DNA of 64,000 nt from Neoscytalidium dimidiatum. Lineage: Eukaryota > Ascomycota > Dothideomycetes > Botryosphaeriales > Botryosphaeriaceae. Under the pieces are notes generated by a model that worked only from the letters and a program-made list of their open reading frames with translations, made no database searches and had not been told where the DNA came from. Shown here piece after piece: positions 1 through 12,600 of this stretch (position 1 is the first letter of the stretch; every line of letters starts with the position of its first letter). A program made the translations under genes and the position numbers. The stretch is from positions 1,798,001 to 1,862,000 of the forward strand of contig CM074700.1 in assembly GCA_037367355.1 (NCBI GenBank), given 5' to 3'.

Positions 1-617
1 AACGACGGTTTTATAATCGTATCGTATAAAAAACTAACTAAAAAAACAACTACGAAGCTCGTAAAACTAACGTCGATTAAAGATAAATAAATTACCGTCT
101 CCTATAACGGTATACGAGATTAATTTAACGGAATCCGACTTCGATAAAAGCTAAACCTCGCGTTCGCGGGAGCCGGTTTCGTAAATAAACCCGTTATCTA
201 AGGAACTTCCCTTTCGTTTAAGGGAAATATCCTAATTATAGGTACTAAAGACTATACTAGCTAATTTCTCTTAGAAAAAGAGAATATTATTAGGAAAGTC
301 CTTTCTAATTCTAACCTAAAACTAGTCGAGACTTAGTATAAGGTTATTATCTACGGTATTCTTACGCGGGAAACTAAGGATATTCTAATCGACTCCTTTA
401 TTAAGGAGGAAATAGAGACCTTTAACGTAGGTCTATCTCCTATCGGAAAGCCCTACTAGGCTACTTCGAAGGAGAAAAGAGAAAAATAATCCGCGGGATC
501 CGTTATAGTCTCGTTCTATACCGAAAAGGAATAGAAAAAGGCTATTAATAGCCGCCTTTTTATATACGGAATAAGCTATAAGGTAGAAAAAGTATAGATT
601 ATCTCTAAGGGGATTTA

Positions 618-745
618 GTGCCGTAACTACCTTAAAAACGGATACGAAACGGCTAAGTACACGAGGACACCTATATACGAAATCTATAAAAAGGAGTACC
701 TTACGAGAGAGTATAAGTATAAATTTATAGGCTATAAAGCCTCTA
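618..745 (+). pseudogene. Fossil CCHC zinc-knuckle array of the LINE gag-like ORF
   Basis: In one frame the spacing of a double CCHC knuckle is preserved, but nearly every expected Cys or His codon now reads Tyr (TAC/TAT); only the first TGC (618-620) remains. TGC to TAC and CAC to TAC are exactly the G-to-A and C-to-T changes RIP produces on the two strands. This identifies the region as ORF1 of the LINE and fixes the reading direction as plus. Confidence 0.65.
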
Positions 746-3700
746 AAGATATACGGTACTAGTACTATTTAAATTCAAATTAATAAACCCCTTTATCTAT
801 AGATAAACTAAGGGTATTTTAAGCTAATTTAAATAGAAACGCTCTAGCTACGGAGAGCCTTCTATCTAAAGTAATCGACCTTAAAATTAGCCTAATTCTT
901 ATATAAGAACCATAGCTAATAAACCCCGAAAATCCTAGAGAAAGGCGGTTAGTTAACTACCCCGCGTTCGTCTAAATTCTACCGGATTATTCTCTAACGG
1001 AAAGACCGCGTACGTTAGTATATATATCCCGTTATCTAACGGGAATAGATATTAACTATAACTCCGCGGTAACTAAATCCCCTAACCTAATAGTTCTAAA
1101 AATAATAGAGGAAAATAGCTAATTCTACCTCTTTAATTTATATAACTAAAAGAAATAAGGAAATGATAATTTCCTCTATACGCTAGAACGTATTCTAGGC
1201 TACTAATAGCTAGAATTCCCTAGTATTATAGCTAGGGACTTTAATATTTACCACCCGTAGTAGGATCTAAGGTTCTTCTACTCGAACGGGGCCTCCGCCC
1301 TAATTAATTAGATTGAATCTAATAACCTAGACCTACTAAATACGCCGGAAGAAGGTATCTTCTACCGGCCGAATCTAGATAGGCCTACGGTAATAGATCT
1401 AACGCTCTCTAGCCGAGAGCTAACAAATAAAATAACGGACTAGTAAATACTCGAATCTATTAGATCCGACTACTTCCCTATTTTATTTTAAATCTAATTA
1501 AATAAATAAATAAACTAGGAGAAATCTAAGTAAATTAGATTTAATTACAATAAGGCTAACTAGGAAAAATTCTCTAAGATCTTTAAAGAAAAAGCCTCTA
1601 ACTTTATAGAAAAGCTACGCCCCTAACTAGCTATTCTAGAAGAAGAAAATAAAGATCTTAGCCTAGAGATTCTAAAAGACCGTTCGAAAGAAGTCTTACT
1701 TTTAGAAAAACTAGGAGAATCTCTAACTAACCTTATACGGTAAGTAGCGGACTAAGCTATTCCGAAAACTACCCCGCTAGCTAAAGCTAAACCCTAGTAG
1801 AATTCTACTTTAACGGAGGCCCGAGAGAACCTTAAACGATAAACGCGGCTTATATAACGCTCGCCGGAGCTCGTAAATAAGTAAGACTTCCTAAAAACTC
1901 GAAATGAATACTTCTCCTCTATTTATAAAGCTAAACGGGACTACTAGAATTCGTTTCTAAGTAAAAATACCCCCGAAACTATCTTTAAAGTAATAGCCTA
2001 TATAAAATACCGTTCGATAGAACGAATCCTACCGATTCGAGCTAAAAACGGCCTACTATAAGATAGCTAGAAGGGGGAAAGCTCCGCGCTAAAAGAAACG
2101 TTATTTCCATCCCCTCTTAACGTATAAATCGAAAATAACTAGATAAATTACCAGCCGGACCTAAGCTAGGAATAGCTAATTCTAGATAAAAAAGAGCTCG
2201 AACGAACGTATTCGAACCTAATAAAAGGAACTACGCCCGGGCCGGATTTAATATCCTAATAAATAATAATCTAGGCCTATAATATATCTTCGAAAGCCTT
2301 TTATTTTATCTATTCGAACCTCTTTAAATATAGCTACTATCTAAAGTACTAGAGATAAGCTACGAAGATAATTTTAAAGAAACCTAATAAGCCGGATCTC
2401 GTAAATCCTAAGACTTATAGGGTTATTTCTTTATTAAATTACCTAGGAAAAGTACTCGAACGAGTAATAGCTAAACGCCTCGGTTTTCTAGCGGAAACGA
2501 TAAACCTAATCCACCCTATATAAATAGGGGGAAGACTTAAAAAATCCGCTATAGACGCCTGCTTTATTCTAACGAATTTAATAGAGGAAAACCGAAAGGT
2601 AAAGCTAAAAATATCTACGCTATTTCTAGACGTACGCGGCGCTTACGACTACGTCGCGTAAGAATAACTTCTAGAAATTCTAAGAAAGTTAAAGCTTCCG
2701 ACTAATCTACTCGTGTAGATTAGAACTTTCTTAAATTCCCGATAATTATGCCTTAGTTTCGACGGAAATATAGAAGAGTTTAGTAATATAGAAACGGGTA
2801 TACCGTAAGAAAGCCCTATTTCGCCGATACTATTTCTAATTTATATCCGAGATCTATTCTAAACGAACTCCGTTAGCTATTTATTCTACGTCGATAATAT
2901 CTCTTTAATAGTAAGCTCGAAAAGCTAGAAAAAGAATATTAAGATACTAGAAAGAGAAGCGGAAAGACTCTATAAACTAGACGCGGAAAATACTATATAA
3001 TTCGACCTCGAAAAAACCGAATTAATGCATTTTTCTAAAGAAAAAACGGTAAAAGATTCTACTTTAAAACTACCTACGGGTTTAGTTATAAAGCCTAAGA
3101 ATCTAGTCCGATATCTAGGAGTTTTCTTAGACCCACTCCTTAATTTTAAGGAATACGTCGATATTAGAATAAGCTAAGCTCGTTCGAGTCTTTCGAGGAT
3201 AAACCGACTAGCTAATATCGAAAACGGACTAAAATCTAACGCGGTACGGTAGTTATACTTAGCCTACGTTATCTTCGTCTCCGATTACGGCTCTGTCTTA
3301 TACTAGAATAACCAAGCGAATTTTAAACGAAAAGCTACGATACTCTAGAATCTAGCCCTACGGAAAATACTAGGCGTTTTTAAAACCGCTCTAATTACTC
3401 CCCTCGAAATAGAAGCCGCGATCCTACCCTCGGAAATTCGCTTAGAAAATAACCTTCGATTCTACGCCCTACGAAGTCTTAAATTAGACCGAAAACACCT
3501 AATTCGAAGCCTTCTAGAAAGAGAAAACGAATACGAAAGTAAGCTCGTTTAAAAAATAAGAGACTTTCTAGAAGATAAGCCGTATAACCTCGAAACGGTT
3601 AATTCTTTCTACTTTCCACCTTAGGGGCTATCTACCCCCTACTCGGTTAAAGTCTCTAAACTCTCGAAAGAAGAATAAGCTAAGAAATACCTAAACGAAC

Positions 3701-4896
3701 TCGAAAACCCTCTAGATAACCTAATTTCTATCTATATAGACGTAAGTTCGATTCCGAATAAAACCGGAATAGGACTAGCCGTTTTTATAGATAGAAACGA
3801 CCCTATACTTAAAGACGAAACTACTATTTTAGTAGGAAATATCGGGAATAATAACCTAGTTTATAACGGCGAACTAGAGGCTCTTACGAGAGCCCTCGAA
3901 CTCGTAGTTAAAAATAGATATACTAATAAAGATATTAGAGTCTACGCAGATAACTAGGCCGCGCTCTACCGTCTAAAAATACTATCTAGAAATCTAGAAT
4001 AACTAGCGTAAATACGAGCTTTAAACGTAGCTAAAACGCTTATCTTAAAAGGAAATTCAGTTTAATTAGAATAGGTCCCTAGCTATTTTAATATACGCGG
4101 CAACGAAGAAGTAGATTCCCTAGCTAAATACGCCTATAAAATAAACCCGAATAACGAATTAACTAGCTACGTATTCTTTCGAATGCTAACGCAAGTAGAT
4201 TTTATTAATTCGTAGTAAAAAATAGCGAATAAGCAAGCGGAAATAGCCTCTAAAGAGTCTTATCTAAGGCGGTTTAACTAGAAAATAAAACGAAAGTTAA
4301 TAGACCTCTCTACGAAGAGAGAAACTAGCTCCGCGTTTTACTAGCTTAAAATAGAATACGAATACTTTAAGTTCTATCTAAACTGCTTCGGATTAAACCC
4401 CTCTAATAGCTACCCGTATAATAATACGGCTAAATAAACCCCCTAGCACCTAATTCTAGACTATAAAAAGTATTAACTTAAAAGAGAAGATATATATACT
4501 AGTCTAGAAACGAAAAACCCCTCTCTAGACCTCGTTTTTAATACTAAAGAAGAACGGAAGGCTCTTCTAAGCTTTTTATCGATAACTAAAATAGCTATCC
4601 GAAAGTAGCTATTAGAACTTACTTCGACGGAAGTCTAAATACGTACTTTCGAAAAGCTAACTTTAGTCTCTCCTTAAAAAAGAAACTATTCTCTCTTATT
4701 TTTCTTTTATCTTCTTTCTCTTCTTATCTCCCTACTTACTTTTCTATTTCTTCCTAAAAAAGCACTGGCTTAGCCCCTACTATTCCTAGACTCCTTCCCG
4801 AAGAAAACCCGAATAAAAACTCCGGTCGAAATACCGAACTAGATATATTAGTAGACTAGCCGTCTTTTATAAGCTTAGCTTATATAAGAACGTTAA

Positions 4897-4923
4897 ACGA
4901 ATAAATAAATAAATAAATAAATA
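4897..4923 (+). repeat. (AAAT)n simple repeat, probable LINE tail
   Basis: About six tandem AAAT units follow the RNase H end of the LINE and precede the next degraded element. A short A-rich tandem tail is typical of some fungal LINE 3' ends. Confidence 0.55.
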
Positions 4924-7903
4924 CCGTAGAAGGGGCTACGGATAAGCGAAGCCTACCTACTATTTTAAGGTTAAAAGTATTAGTTTCTTTCTTTATAGTA
5001 GATAACCGCTCTCGTATAGAAAAAGAATCCTATATAATCCTTAAGGCAACTATAAATAGTATAAATATATATATTCTCCTTAATAATAGTAGCTAAGCTA
5101 ACCTCGTTAATAAATTCTTTACTCGCGTAAATAAACTTAGTACTTTTCCTCTTATAAAAAGAATTCGTATAACCCTTAGAGACGGGTCCTTCTCTTAATA
5201 GTTAATTTACGGCTGCCTAGTACCTATTATAATAGACGAATACTAGAAATAAGCTCTCTACTATATCGCGCGTATAGGTATATACTCTATCGTCTTAGGC
5301 GATTTCTAGCTTCGGTACTACGACCCTAGTATTAGCTTCGCCGATAGAATAGTAACGTTTAACTCGACGGAGTATTTTAAGAACGAATACCTCGCCTACG
5401 ATAAGCTATATACGATAAGAGTTATAAACTATCGTCTTCCGCTATCCGACCCTCTAAAGTAAGATATCGATATTTAGTTTTATAGTGCCGCTATCTTTAT
5501 CCGCCTTACTTATAAGAAAGACTACTAAGGCTTTATTCTAAATAGGGCTCCTAACGAGGCCGCCTTCGCCGCTACTATCGTAGCCGTAGTAAAGGAAGTA
5601 GATTATTAGAAGTTTATAAAGAATAAAGGGGAACTTATAAAGAAGAACTAACTCGCTAGACTACTCTAAGCCTACTACTAGATAGAGAACCTCTAGAATA
5701 TTAAGAAAGCTAATAAGCTCGTACTCTACCGCCTAGAGAACTACGAGATTAACCTTAAACCCGGATTTAAACCTCCCTACGTTAAGAACTATAAGCTAAT
5801 ATCCTCTTAAGAAAGCGACGTATTATAGAAGTATATCTAGAAGTATCTAGGTAAAGGCTAGATCCGCCCTAGTATCTTCTACGTATCTACTCTAATACTC
5901 GTTATTAGAAAACCCTCTAGAGGCCTTAAGATATACGTTAACTACTAAGCTCTTAACGTAATTACCGAAAAGAACCGGTACCTAATTCCTAATATTAACG
6001 AGACTCTTATCCGTCTAAATAAGACTAAGATCTTTATTAAACTCGACGTCGTTACCGCTTTTAATAAGATCCGTATTAAGGAGGACTATAAATACCTTAT
6101 CTCCTTTAATACCCGCTTCGGATAATACGAGTACTTAGTTATATCCTTTAGACTCTATAATATACCCGCTACGTTTTAAAGCTATATTAATAGCTCCGTA
6201 TTAGACTATCTAGACTAATTCTATATAGATTATCTTAACGACGTGCTAGTCTATAGCGAGAACGAGGAGGAATATACGGAATACGTTAATAAAGTCCTCG
6301 CGAGACTAAAGAAAAGAGGCCTATAGCTCGATATCGATAAATATAAGTTTAACGTTAAAACTATTAAATACCTCGGCTTTATAGTCGGAGTCGACGATAT
6401 CTAAATAGACCCCGAGAAAGTTAAAGTAATTCTAAACTAGAAGATACTCGCGTTAGTAAAAGACGTTTAGGCCTTTCTAGAATTCGCTAACTTCTACTAC
6501 CGCTTTATCTACTACTTCTTCCGACTATCTAGGCCGCTTACGAAACTTACTAAAGGCGAATACTTTATAACTAGAACTAGTAAAAGAAAAATAAAGTACG
6601 TACTATTTTTCTAGGGGGATAAGAAGTAGTCCGCCTTTAAAGAGCTAAAAAAAGCCTTTACTACTACTCCGATCTTAGCTTACTATAATCCTAAAAAGAA
6701 AACGTAGGTAAAGACTAATACCTTCGACTTCGTTATCGCTAGTATACTCTTCTAAATATACGGAGACGTTCTAAAGCCTATTGCCTTCTTTTCTAAGAAG
6801 ATATTCCCCCCCGAGATAAACTATATAATCTACGATAAGGAACTCCTCGTAATTATTCGTTTCTTCGAGATCTAGGAGCCTAAGCTTATAGGCGCCGAGT
6901 TAGAGAAGCTAATTAAGGTTCTTACTAACTATAAGAACCTCTAGTACTATATAACTACTAAGTAGCTAACTAGTAGATAAGCGAGATAGATCGAGTTTCT
7001 CTTAGTATTTAACTTTACTATTACGTACCGCCCTAGTAAGTAAGGCGAAAAGCTGGACTTTCTTATACGCCGATTATAGGATCTCCCCTAAGAAGTAGAG
7101 GACCCCTATAGATAATATAGATTTTAATAAATACTTAAGGACTATAATATCGAAAAAGATATAAAGATCGCTTTAAATTCTATCTTCTTCGCGGATAACG
7201 AGGTCTCTAAAGAAGCCGAAGAGGACTCTAAATAAGATATAATCGAGAAGGCCTTAGAGTTAGACTACGAGAGTAACGAATATCTCTAGAACCTTATAGC
7301 CGTAGTAGATAAGAAACTCCGCCGTATATCTATATACCTTTTAGAGTATAGCTATAAACTAAATATAGCCGACCTTAAGGTCTTAGACTATCGCTTATAC
7401 TATAAGAATCGCCTTATAGTCCCGAATAATAAAGAGACCTATCTATAAGTTCTTAAGAGCTACTACGATAACTAACTATTAGGCTATCTAGGCTATAAGG
7501 CTATATATTACTATTTTAAGGAATACTACTAGTAGTCTAATATACGTAATAATATAGCGATTTATTATAAGAACTATTTTTACTACCGCCGCTATAAACC
7601 GTACTCGAAATAAAAATAAGAACTTCTATAATCTCTACCGATTCTCTAGTAGAAGTAGCTTAATATCTTAATAGACTTCGCCGAAAAGCTTACTCCGTAC
7701 TTTCGTAAAGAGTAGACGTTTTAGTATTATCTAGTCGTAATCGACCGCCTTACTAAACGAAGAATCTACGAGCTACTAATCTCTTTTACGTTAGAGGAAG
7801 TTACTAAAGCCCTCTAGCGCTAAATATTTAGTATCTACGGTTTCCCTCTTAGTATTCTATCCGACCGAGAAAGCGCTATAAACTCCTAGCTATATAGAAG
7901 AAT
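4924..7903 (+). mobile_element. RIP-degraded Ty3/Gypsy retrotransposon (protease-RT-RNase H-integrase), truncated
   Basis: A second stop-riddled element in the plus direction. Readable relics are a protease-like stretch near 5060-5130, an RT with YIDYLNDVLVYSE (the YLDDILIYS box, one Asp now Asn) near 6221-6260, RNase H near 6715-6760, a YRPSK-type RNase H end near 7028, and an integrase core with VVIDRLTK near 7736 and SILSDRESA near 7850-7875. The reading stops in mid-integrase at 7903, where the younger Gypsy LTR begins. No LTR of its own is recognisable and gag is not seen. CA/TG depletion is as strong as in the LINE to its left. Confidence 0.78.
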
Positions 7904-8054
7904 TGTTACGGCACAGTCGCCCAGAAAGGCGGATAACGAAACCCTACGACTACTCACCGCCCACGTGACCAACTCGGGGCCTAACTCGGCAGAATACCTA
8001 CCGACACTGATGCACCAGACCACCGCACACTCGCTCAGCAAAGCTCGGACCACC

Positions 8055-8068
8055 GATCAGTACTGATC
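8055..8068. promoter_or_regulatory. GATC palindrome cluster in LTR U3
   Basis: GATCAGTACTGATC is a perfect 14-bp palindrome; a further ACTGATCAGT palindrome overlaps its right side and more GATC sites follow to about 8108. The group lies 50-60 bp before the LTR TATATA box, which suits an upstream activating site. The same block is in the 3' LTR at 14214-14227. The function is inferred from position only. Confidence 0.45.
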
Positions 8069-8116
8069 AGTGGGTTAACATTACAGATCACTACTGATCG
8101 TACCGATCACTCCATG

Positions 8117-8122
8117 TATATA
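8117..8122 (+). promoter_or_regulatory. LTR TATA box
   Basis: TATATA within the LTR, about 165 bp before its right end, placed to start the genomic transcript of the element. Confidence 0.5.
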
Positions 8123-8343
8123 GACCACACTCATTTATCGTAGTTAGGACCCTCGTGGTCAACTTGTCAATTGATTCCTACCCTACTATTGTACGAACCT
8201 CCCCTGCCTACCACTGTATTGGCCCCTAGAAAGCCCAAGCTGCCTGACGACGCGCCTCGACTCCCCCAGAAAGAGTCCCGGCGTAACACTTTGACCACCT
8301 TTCTTAGGCACCGGAGGTAACCCCACCCTGAAAACTACTAACC

Positions 8344-9423
8344 ATGACATCCTGGACCGAAATCAGGAACAACCTTCCGACGGAGGAGGAACAGCTTCAG
8401 TCAATCCGTCCCTTGATCCCTGGAAACCCAGCTCTTAACATGAGGCTGCTCATTTCGGAAGCATATTCCTCGGGCATAGCCTCCTTGAGTCGAGCAATCA
8501 ACGGACCCAGAGTACCAGAGAACGCCAGTGAGGACTGCGGCCAAGTCCTTCTGGAGTACTTCATTCGAGGACAAGCCTTTACTGTCAACCGTACTATGCG
8601 GCCCTCCACCCCAGCCACCCCGCGACATCAGAATCGACCCCACAACACCAAACTAAAGATCAAGACCCCGACACCTACGATGGGGATCGGCGTAAGCTCA
8701 ACGACTTCCTGGCCCAACTAGAGAATTACTTCGAATTCTACAAAGCATCATTCAAGGACGATGAGGAAAGGGTCCGCTTTGCAGGAACCTACCTCCGAGG
8801 TAACGCAGCACGGTGGTTCGAACCCTATCGAAAGGATTTCCGCTCGGCCATCCCACGTACGGAAACCAGTAGCCTGTTCGCCAACTACAATCGCTTCGCC
8901 GACGCAATCAGACAAGCCTTTGGTAGCAAGAACGAGGAGCAGGAGGCCGCCCTTCGAATTCAGGACCTCCGACAAACCCGATCAGTCTCGGAATATGTCA
9001 CGGAATTCCGCATGCTCGCCTCCTACCTCAATTGGAACGACCAATCCCTCAAATACATCTTCTACAAGGGCCTAAAGCACAATGTGAAGGCCGAATTCGC
9101 CCGCACCGGATTACCCAAGGACCTTAGCGAGACCATCGACACGGCCATCCGAGTCGACCAACAACTGTTCAATTTCAGACAAGAGACAGGCCAAACCCGA
9201 TACTCGGCCAACACCGCGCAACCTCGAAACAACCTACCCGGGGACCCCATGGACTTAGATGCCAACCAACGACGAAACCTCGGCTGGCGCCGGAGGAAGA
9301 ACAGCGACGGCGTGAAAGGGTCTTTGCTTCCACTGTGGAAAGCACGGACATATCAGCAGAAACTGCCCAGACAAACGAACCAGCAACCAGCGAACCAACG
9401 ACAAGAAAACCACCTCGGCTACT
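8344..9423 (+). pseudogene. Gypsy gag polyprotein, frameshifted
   Basis: The ATG at 8344 opens a 125-residue frame that ends at 8721. The retrotransposon gag core (DTYDGDRRKLNDFLAQ, WFEPYRKDF and following residues) lies in another frame from about 8661 to 9300, and the CCHC knuckle (CFHCGKHGHISRNC, 9325-9366) in a third. At least two single-base indels therefore break what must have been one gag ORF. The order capsid core then knuckle is normal for Gypsy elements. Programmed frameshifting is less likely than mutation or consensus error, because there are two shifts and they fall inside domains. Confidence 0.8.
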
Positions 9424-9671
9424 GAAGGACGACCGGAGACCCCAACCATGACACCATCCACTGGTCCACTTGTAGCATCGAAGCCTGCCCCATTCACCAG
9501 GAAGCTAAGAACATCAGCGGGTACCACCAAAAACTAGAAACGCCTACTGAACTGGGGCTACAGCAGGCGAGGCCCTGCCCCACAGGACCATAGCAGCATC
9601 GACCGGAAAACCACAGGACACCCACCAGAAAGCAAAGGAGACTCGCAGAATACGGGAACCACTGGGTTGTC

Positions 9672-12600
9672 GTGACAAAAATCAATGGACGCCGAGCGCT
9701 CACCCTCATCGACTCCGCATCACAAGGGAACTACGTCTCAAACCGATTTGCAGAAAAAGCCAACCTAAAACCCAGAGAAAAGGACCAACCATATCAGCTG
9801 AGAACTGTTGATGGATCCCCCAGCTCCTTTGGAGATGGAAAGGTAATCATCGAAACCCCGAAACTGACCCTCGAATACAAAAACCACAGGGAACGTATCT
9901 GTCTAGACGTTACCAAGATCCCCAAGTATGATGTCATTCTCGGCATCCCTTGGCAGAAGAAATGGAAAATACAATACGATTGGGACAATGGAGGAATTAC
10001 CCTCAAGTCCAGAGAACGAAACCAAGAACCAGAATGGAAACCACGCACCATAGCCGAACCGATTACCCACGTAAGCCTAATTTCGAAAGCTGCGCTGGAA
10101 AGGACCCGAAAGAAGCAAGCAATTGGAATGATGTGGTATCGCCCCACCACTACAAACAAAGAAAGAACCCGACAGATTAGTGCCACCAGACGAGAAAAAC
10201 CAGACTACCCGACACCCGTGGGAGGAGATGACCCCACCAGGATACACGAACAGTACCTTGATGGCGTTCCTAAGGAATACCACCGGTTCAAGGAAATTTT
10301 CAGAGAAAAGATCGAAGACGCACTACCGGAACACAGACCATGGGACCACGAGATCAACTTGAAACCAGGCACTGAACCCCGATTTGGACCCCTATATCCA
10401 ATGTCGGAAAAGGAGTTACAAGCAATGAGGGAACACTTGGACTTACTACTGAAGAAGGGATACATCCGACCCTCTCAATCCTCAGCAGGATTCCCGTCCT
10501 CTTCGTACCAAAGCCCGGAGGCAAGTTACGCCTCTGTGTGGATTACCGATCCCTGAACGACATTACCATCAAAGACCGCTACCCTCTACCCCGCATCGAT
10601 GAACTAAGGGATCGCCTCTCGGGGCACGATTCTTCACCAAGTTAGACCTGCGGGATGGGTACCACCTTATCCGAATCAAGGAAGGACATGAATGGAAAAC
10701 CGCATTCAGAACTCGATACGGTTTGTACGAGTACTTGGTAATGCCTTTCGGACTTACCAACGCCCCTGCCACATTCCAAGCCCTTGTCAACCACGTCCTA
10801 CGAGAATATCTGGACCGATTCTGCACAGCCTACCTCGACGACATCCTGATCTACTCAGAAACCCTTGAAGAACACAAGGAACATGTATCCAAAGTCCTCC
10901 AGAAACTACTCGAATACAACCTCTCCGTCAAACCAGAAAAATGTACCTTCCATGCCCAAAGGGTAGAATTCCTAGGCTTTATCATCGAACCAGGAAAAAT
11001 AGTCATGGACCCAAAAAAGGTGGAAGACATCCTGAAGTGGCCAGAACCAAGGAACGTCAAAGAAGTACAAGCCTTTTTAGGGTTTGCCAACTTCTACCGA
11101 CGATTCATCAAACGATACTCGCATGTAGCCGAACCCTAATCCGACTCACCCGAAAAATACCCTTTCACCTGGGAAGCACCCCAACAAGAGGCGTTTGATC
11201 AACTCAAAGGGCCTTCGTAGAAGCGCCGGTACTCCTCATGTTCGATCCTGACAAGCCACTCTACCTCGAAACTGACGCATCCGACTATGCCATTGGCGCT
11301 ACCCTCAGCCAGCCAGACGACGAGGGAAGATTACACCCTATCGCGTATTACTCTCGCAAAATGTCACCCGCCGAGCTCAATTACGAGATACACGACAAAG
11401 AACTGCTTGCGATCGTCACAGCGTTCAAGGAATGGCGACACTACCTTGAGGGAGCTAACTACGAAATCACGGTATACTCGGATCACAAGAACCTGGGATA
11501 CTTCACAACCACCAAGGTGTTAAACAGAAGACAAGTACGATGGGCAGAACAACTCGCCCCTTCTACTTCAAGATCCACTACCGCAAGGAAGTGAAAACGG
11601 CAAGGCCGACGCACTTAGCCGCAGAGCCGACCACGTGGAAGGAAAGCCAGAACTATCACCAGCAGTACTACGACAAAATGACGACGGCACGTTAGGCCCC
11701 AACCGCCCCCGAATCATTGAAGAATCCGACGCACCCTGGGAAGAACGAATACTGGCACCCATCATAAGGCTAGGAGCCCCATCGACGACGACGAACCTCC
11801 ACGAAACCCAACACCAGAGCAGGAGCCGGAGGACGAAGAGGAACCGCAGGACGAGGAACCCATACCAACACTTGAAGAAACCACGGAAGAGGCAGTAAAC
11901 GAGGAAGAAGATGACACCGCCACTTGGGAACAAATCATCCAAGGAAAATATAACAATGATCCGCTATCCCAAGAACTGCTTCAACGAATAGGCACCCCGA
12001 ACATGACGACCCCGACCTAGTCCAAGACCATAGAGGCAACATACTATTCCGCGGAAAAATCTACGTACCCACACCTCTGCGCAAACGGCTGACAAAGGAA
12101 TACCACGAGTCCGCAGTTCACGGACACCCAGGAATGACAAGAACCTTGGAACGGCTTGCAAGACACTTCTACTTTCCCGAATGAGGAAAGTAGTAGAGAA
12201 AGTCATCCAGGAATGTGACGAATGCGCAAAAACAAGGTGGCACGACATGCACCATACGGACAACTACAGCTCATCACAACACCAACCAAACCCTGGGAAT
12301 CGGTCACAATGGATTTTATCACCGACCTGCCAAATTCAGTAGACCCTGTGACTAAAGCGCGACACAACGCCATCCTGGTCATTGTCGACCGTTTGACAAA
12401 ATGGGCAAACTTCATCCCTTGTAACAAAAAAATCGGAGCAGAAGGCTGCGCCTACCTCTTCCTCAGATATGTCTTCGCCCACCACGGGATGCCCAAGGAA
12501 CTAATCACGGACCGAGACCCACGATTCAGAGCTAAGTTCTGGCAAACCTTGGTCCACAAGTTAGGAACTAAACACAAGATGTCAACAACGGCACACCCGC

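Larger units (their letters stand above)
1..4923 (+). mobile_element. RIP-degraded non-LTR (LINE, Tad/I-like) retrotransposon, 5' end outside window
   Basis: No ORF survives here, because most CAG, CAA and TGG codons have become TAG or TAA, but the original domains can still be read in order. There is a gag-like CCHC knuckle stretch (about 618-745), an endonuclease core reading DFNIYHP (about 1238-1262), a reverse transcriptase with FLDVRGAYD (about 2624-2655) and a YVDN in place of the YVDD/YADD catalytic box (about 2886), and an RNase H beginning YIDVSS (about 3730). After the RNase H come a pyrimidine-rich 3' region and an (AAAT)n run at 4897-4923 that looks like a LINE tail. The domain order is that of Tad1/I-clade fungal LINEs. 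CA and TG dinucleotides are almost absent while CG is kept, the signature of CpA-directed RIP. The exact right boundary is inferred. Confidence 0.8.
7904..8288 (+). repeat. 5' LTR (385 bp)
   Basis: Begins TGTTAC and ends GTAACA, a perfect 6-bp terminal inverted repeat. It matches the copy at 14063-14447 over its whole length on visual comparison. It holds a TATATA box at 8117-8122 and a cluster of GATC-centred palindromes just upstream. I see no TGG-type tRNA primer site directly after the LTR, so the priming mode is unclear. Confidence 0.95.

Noticed and set aside
8344..9423. Programmed frameshifting in the Gypsy gag
   Set aside because: Two or more shifts occur inside domains rather than at a gag-pol junction, and pol has many more of the same kind, so mutation or base-calling error is simpler.
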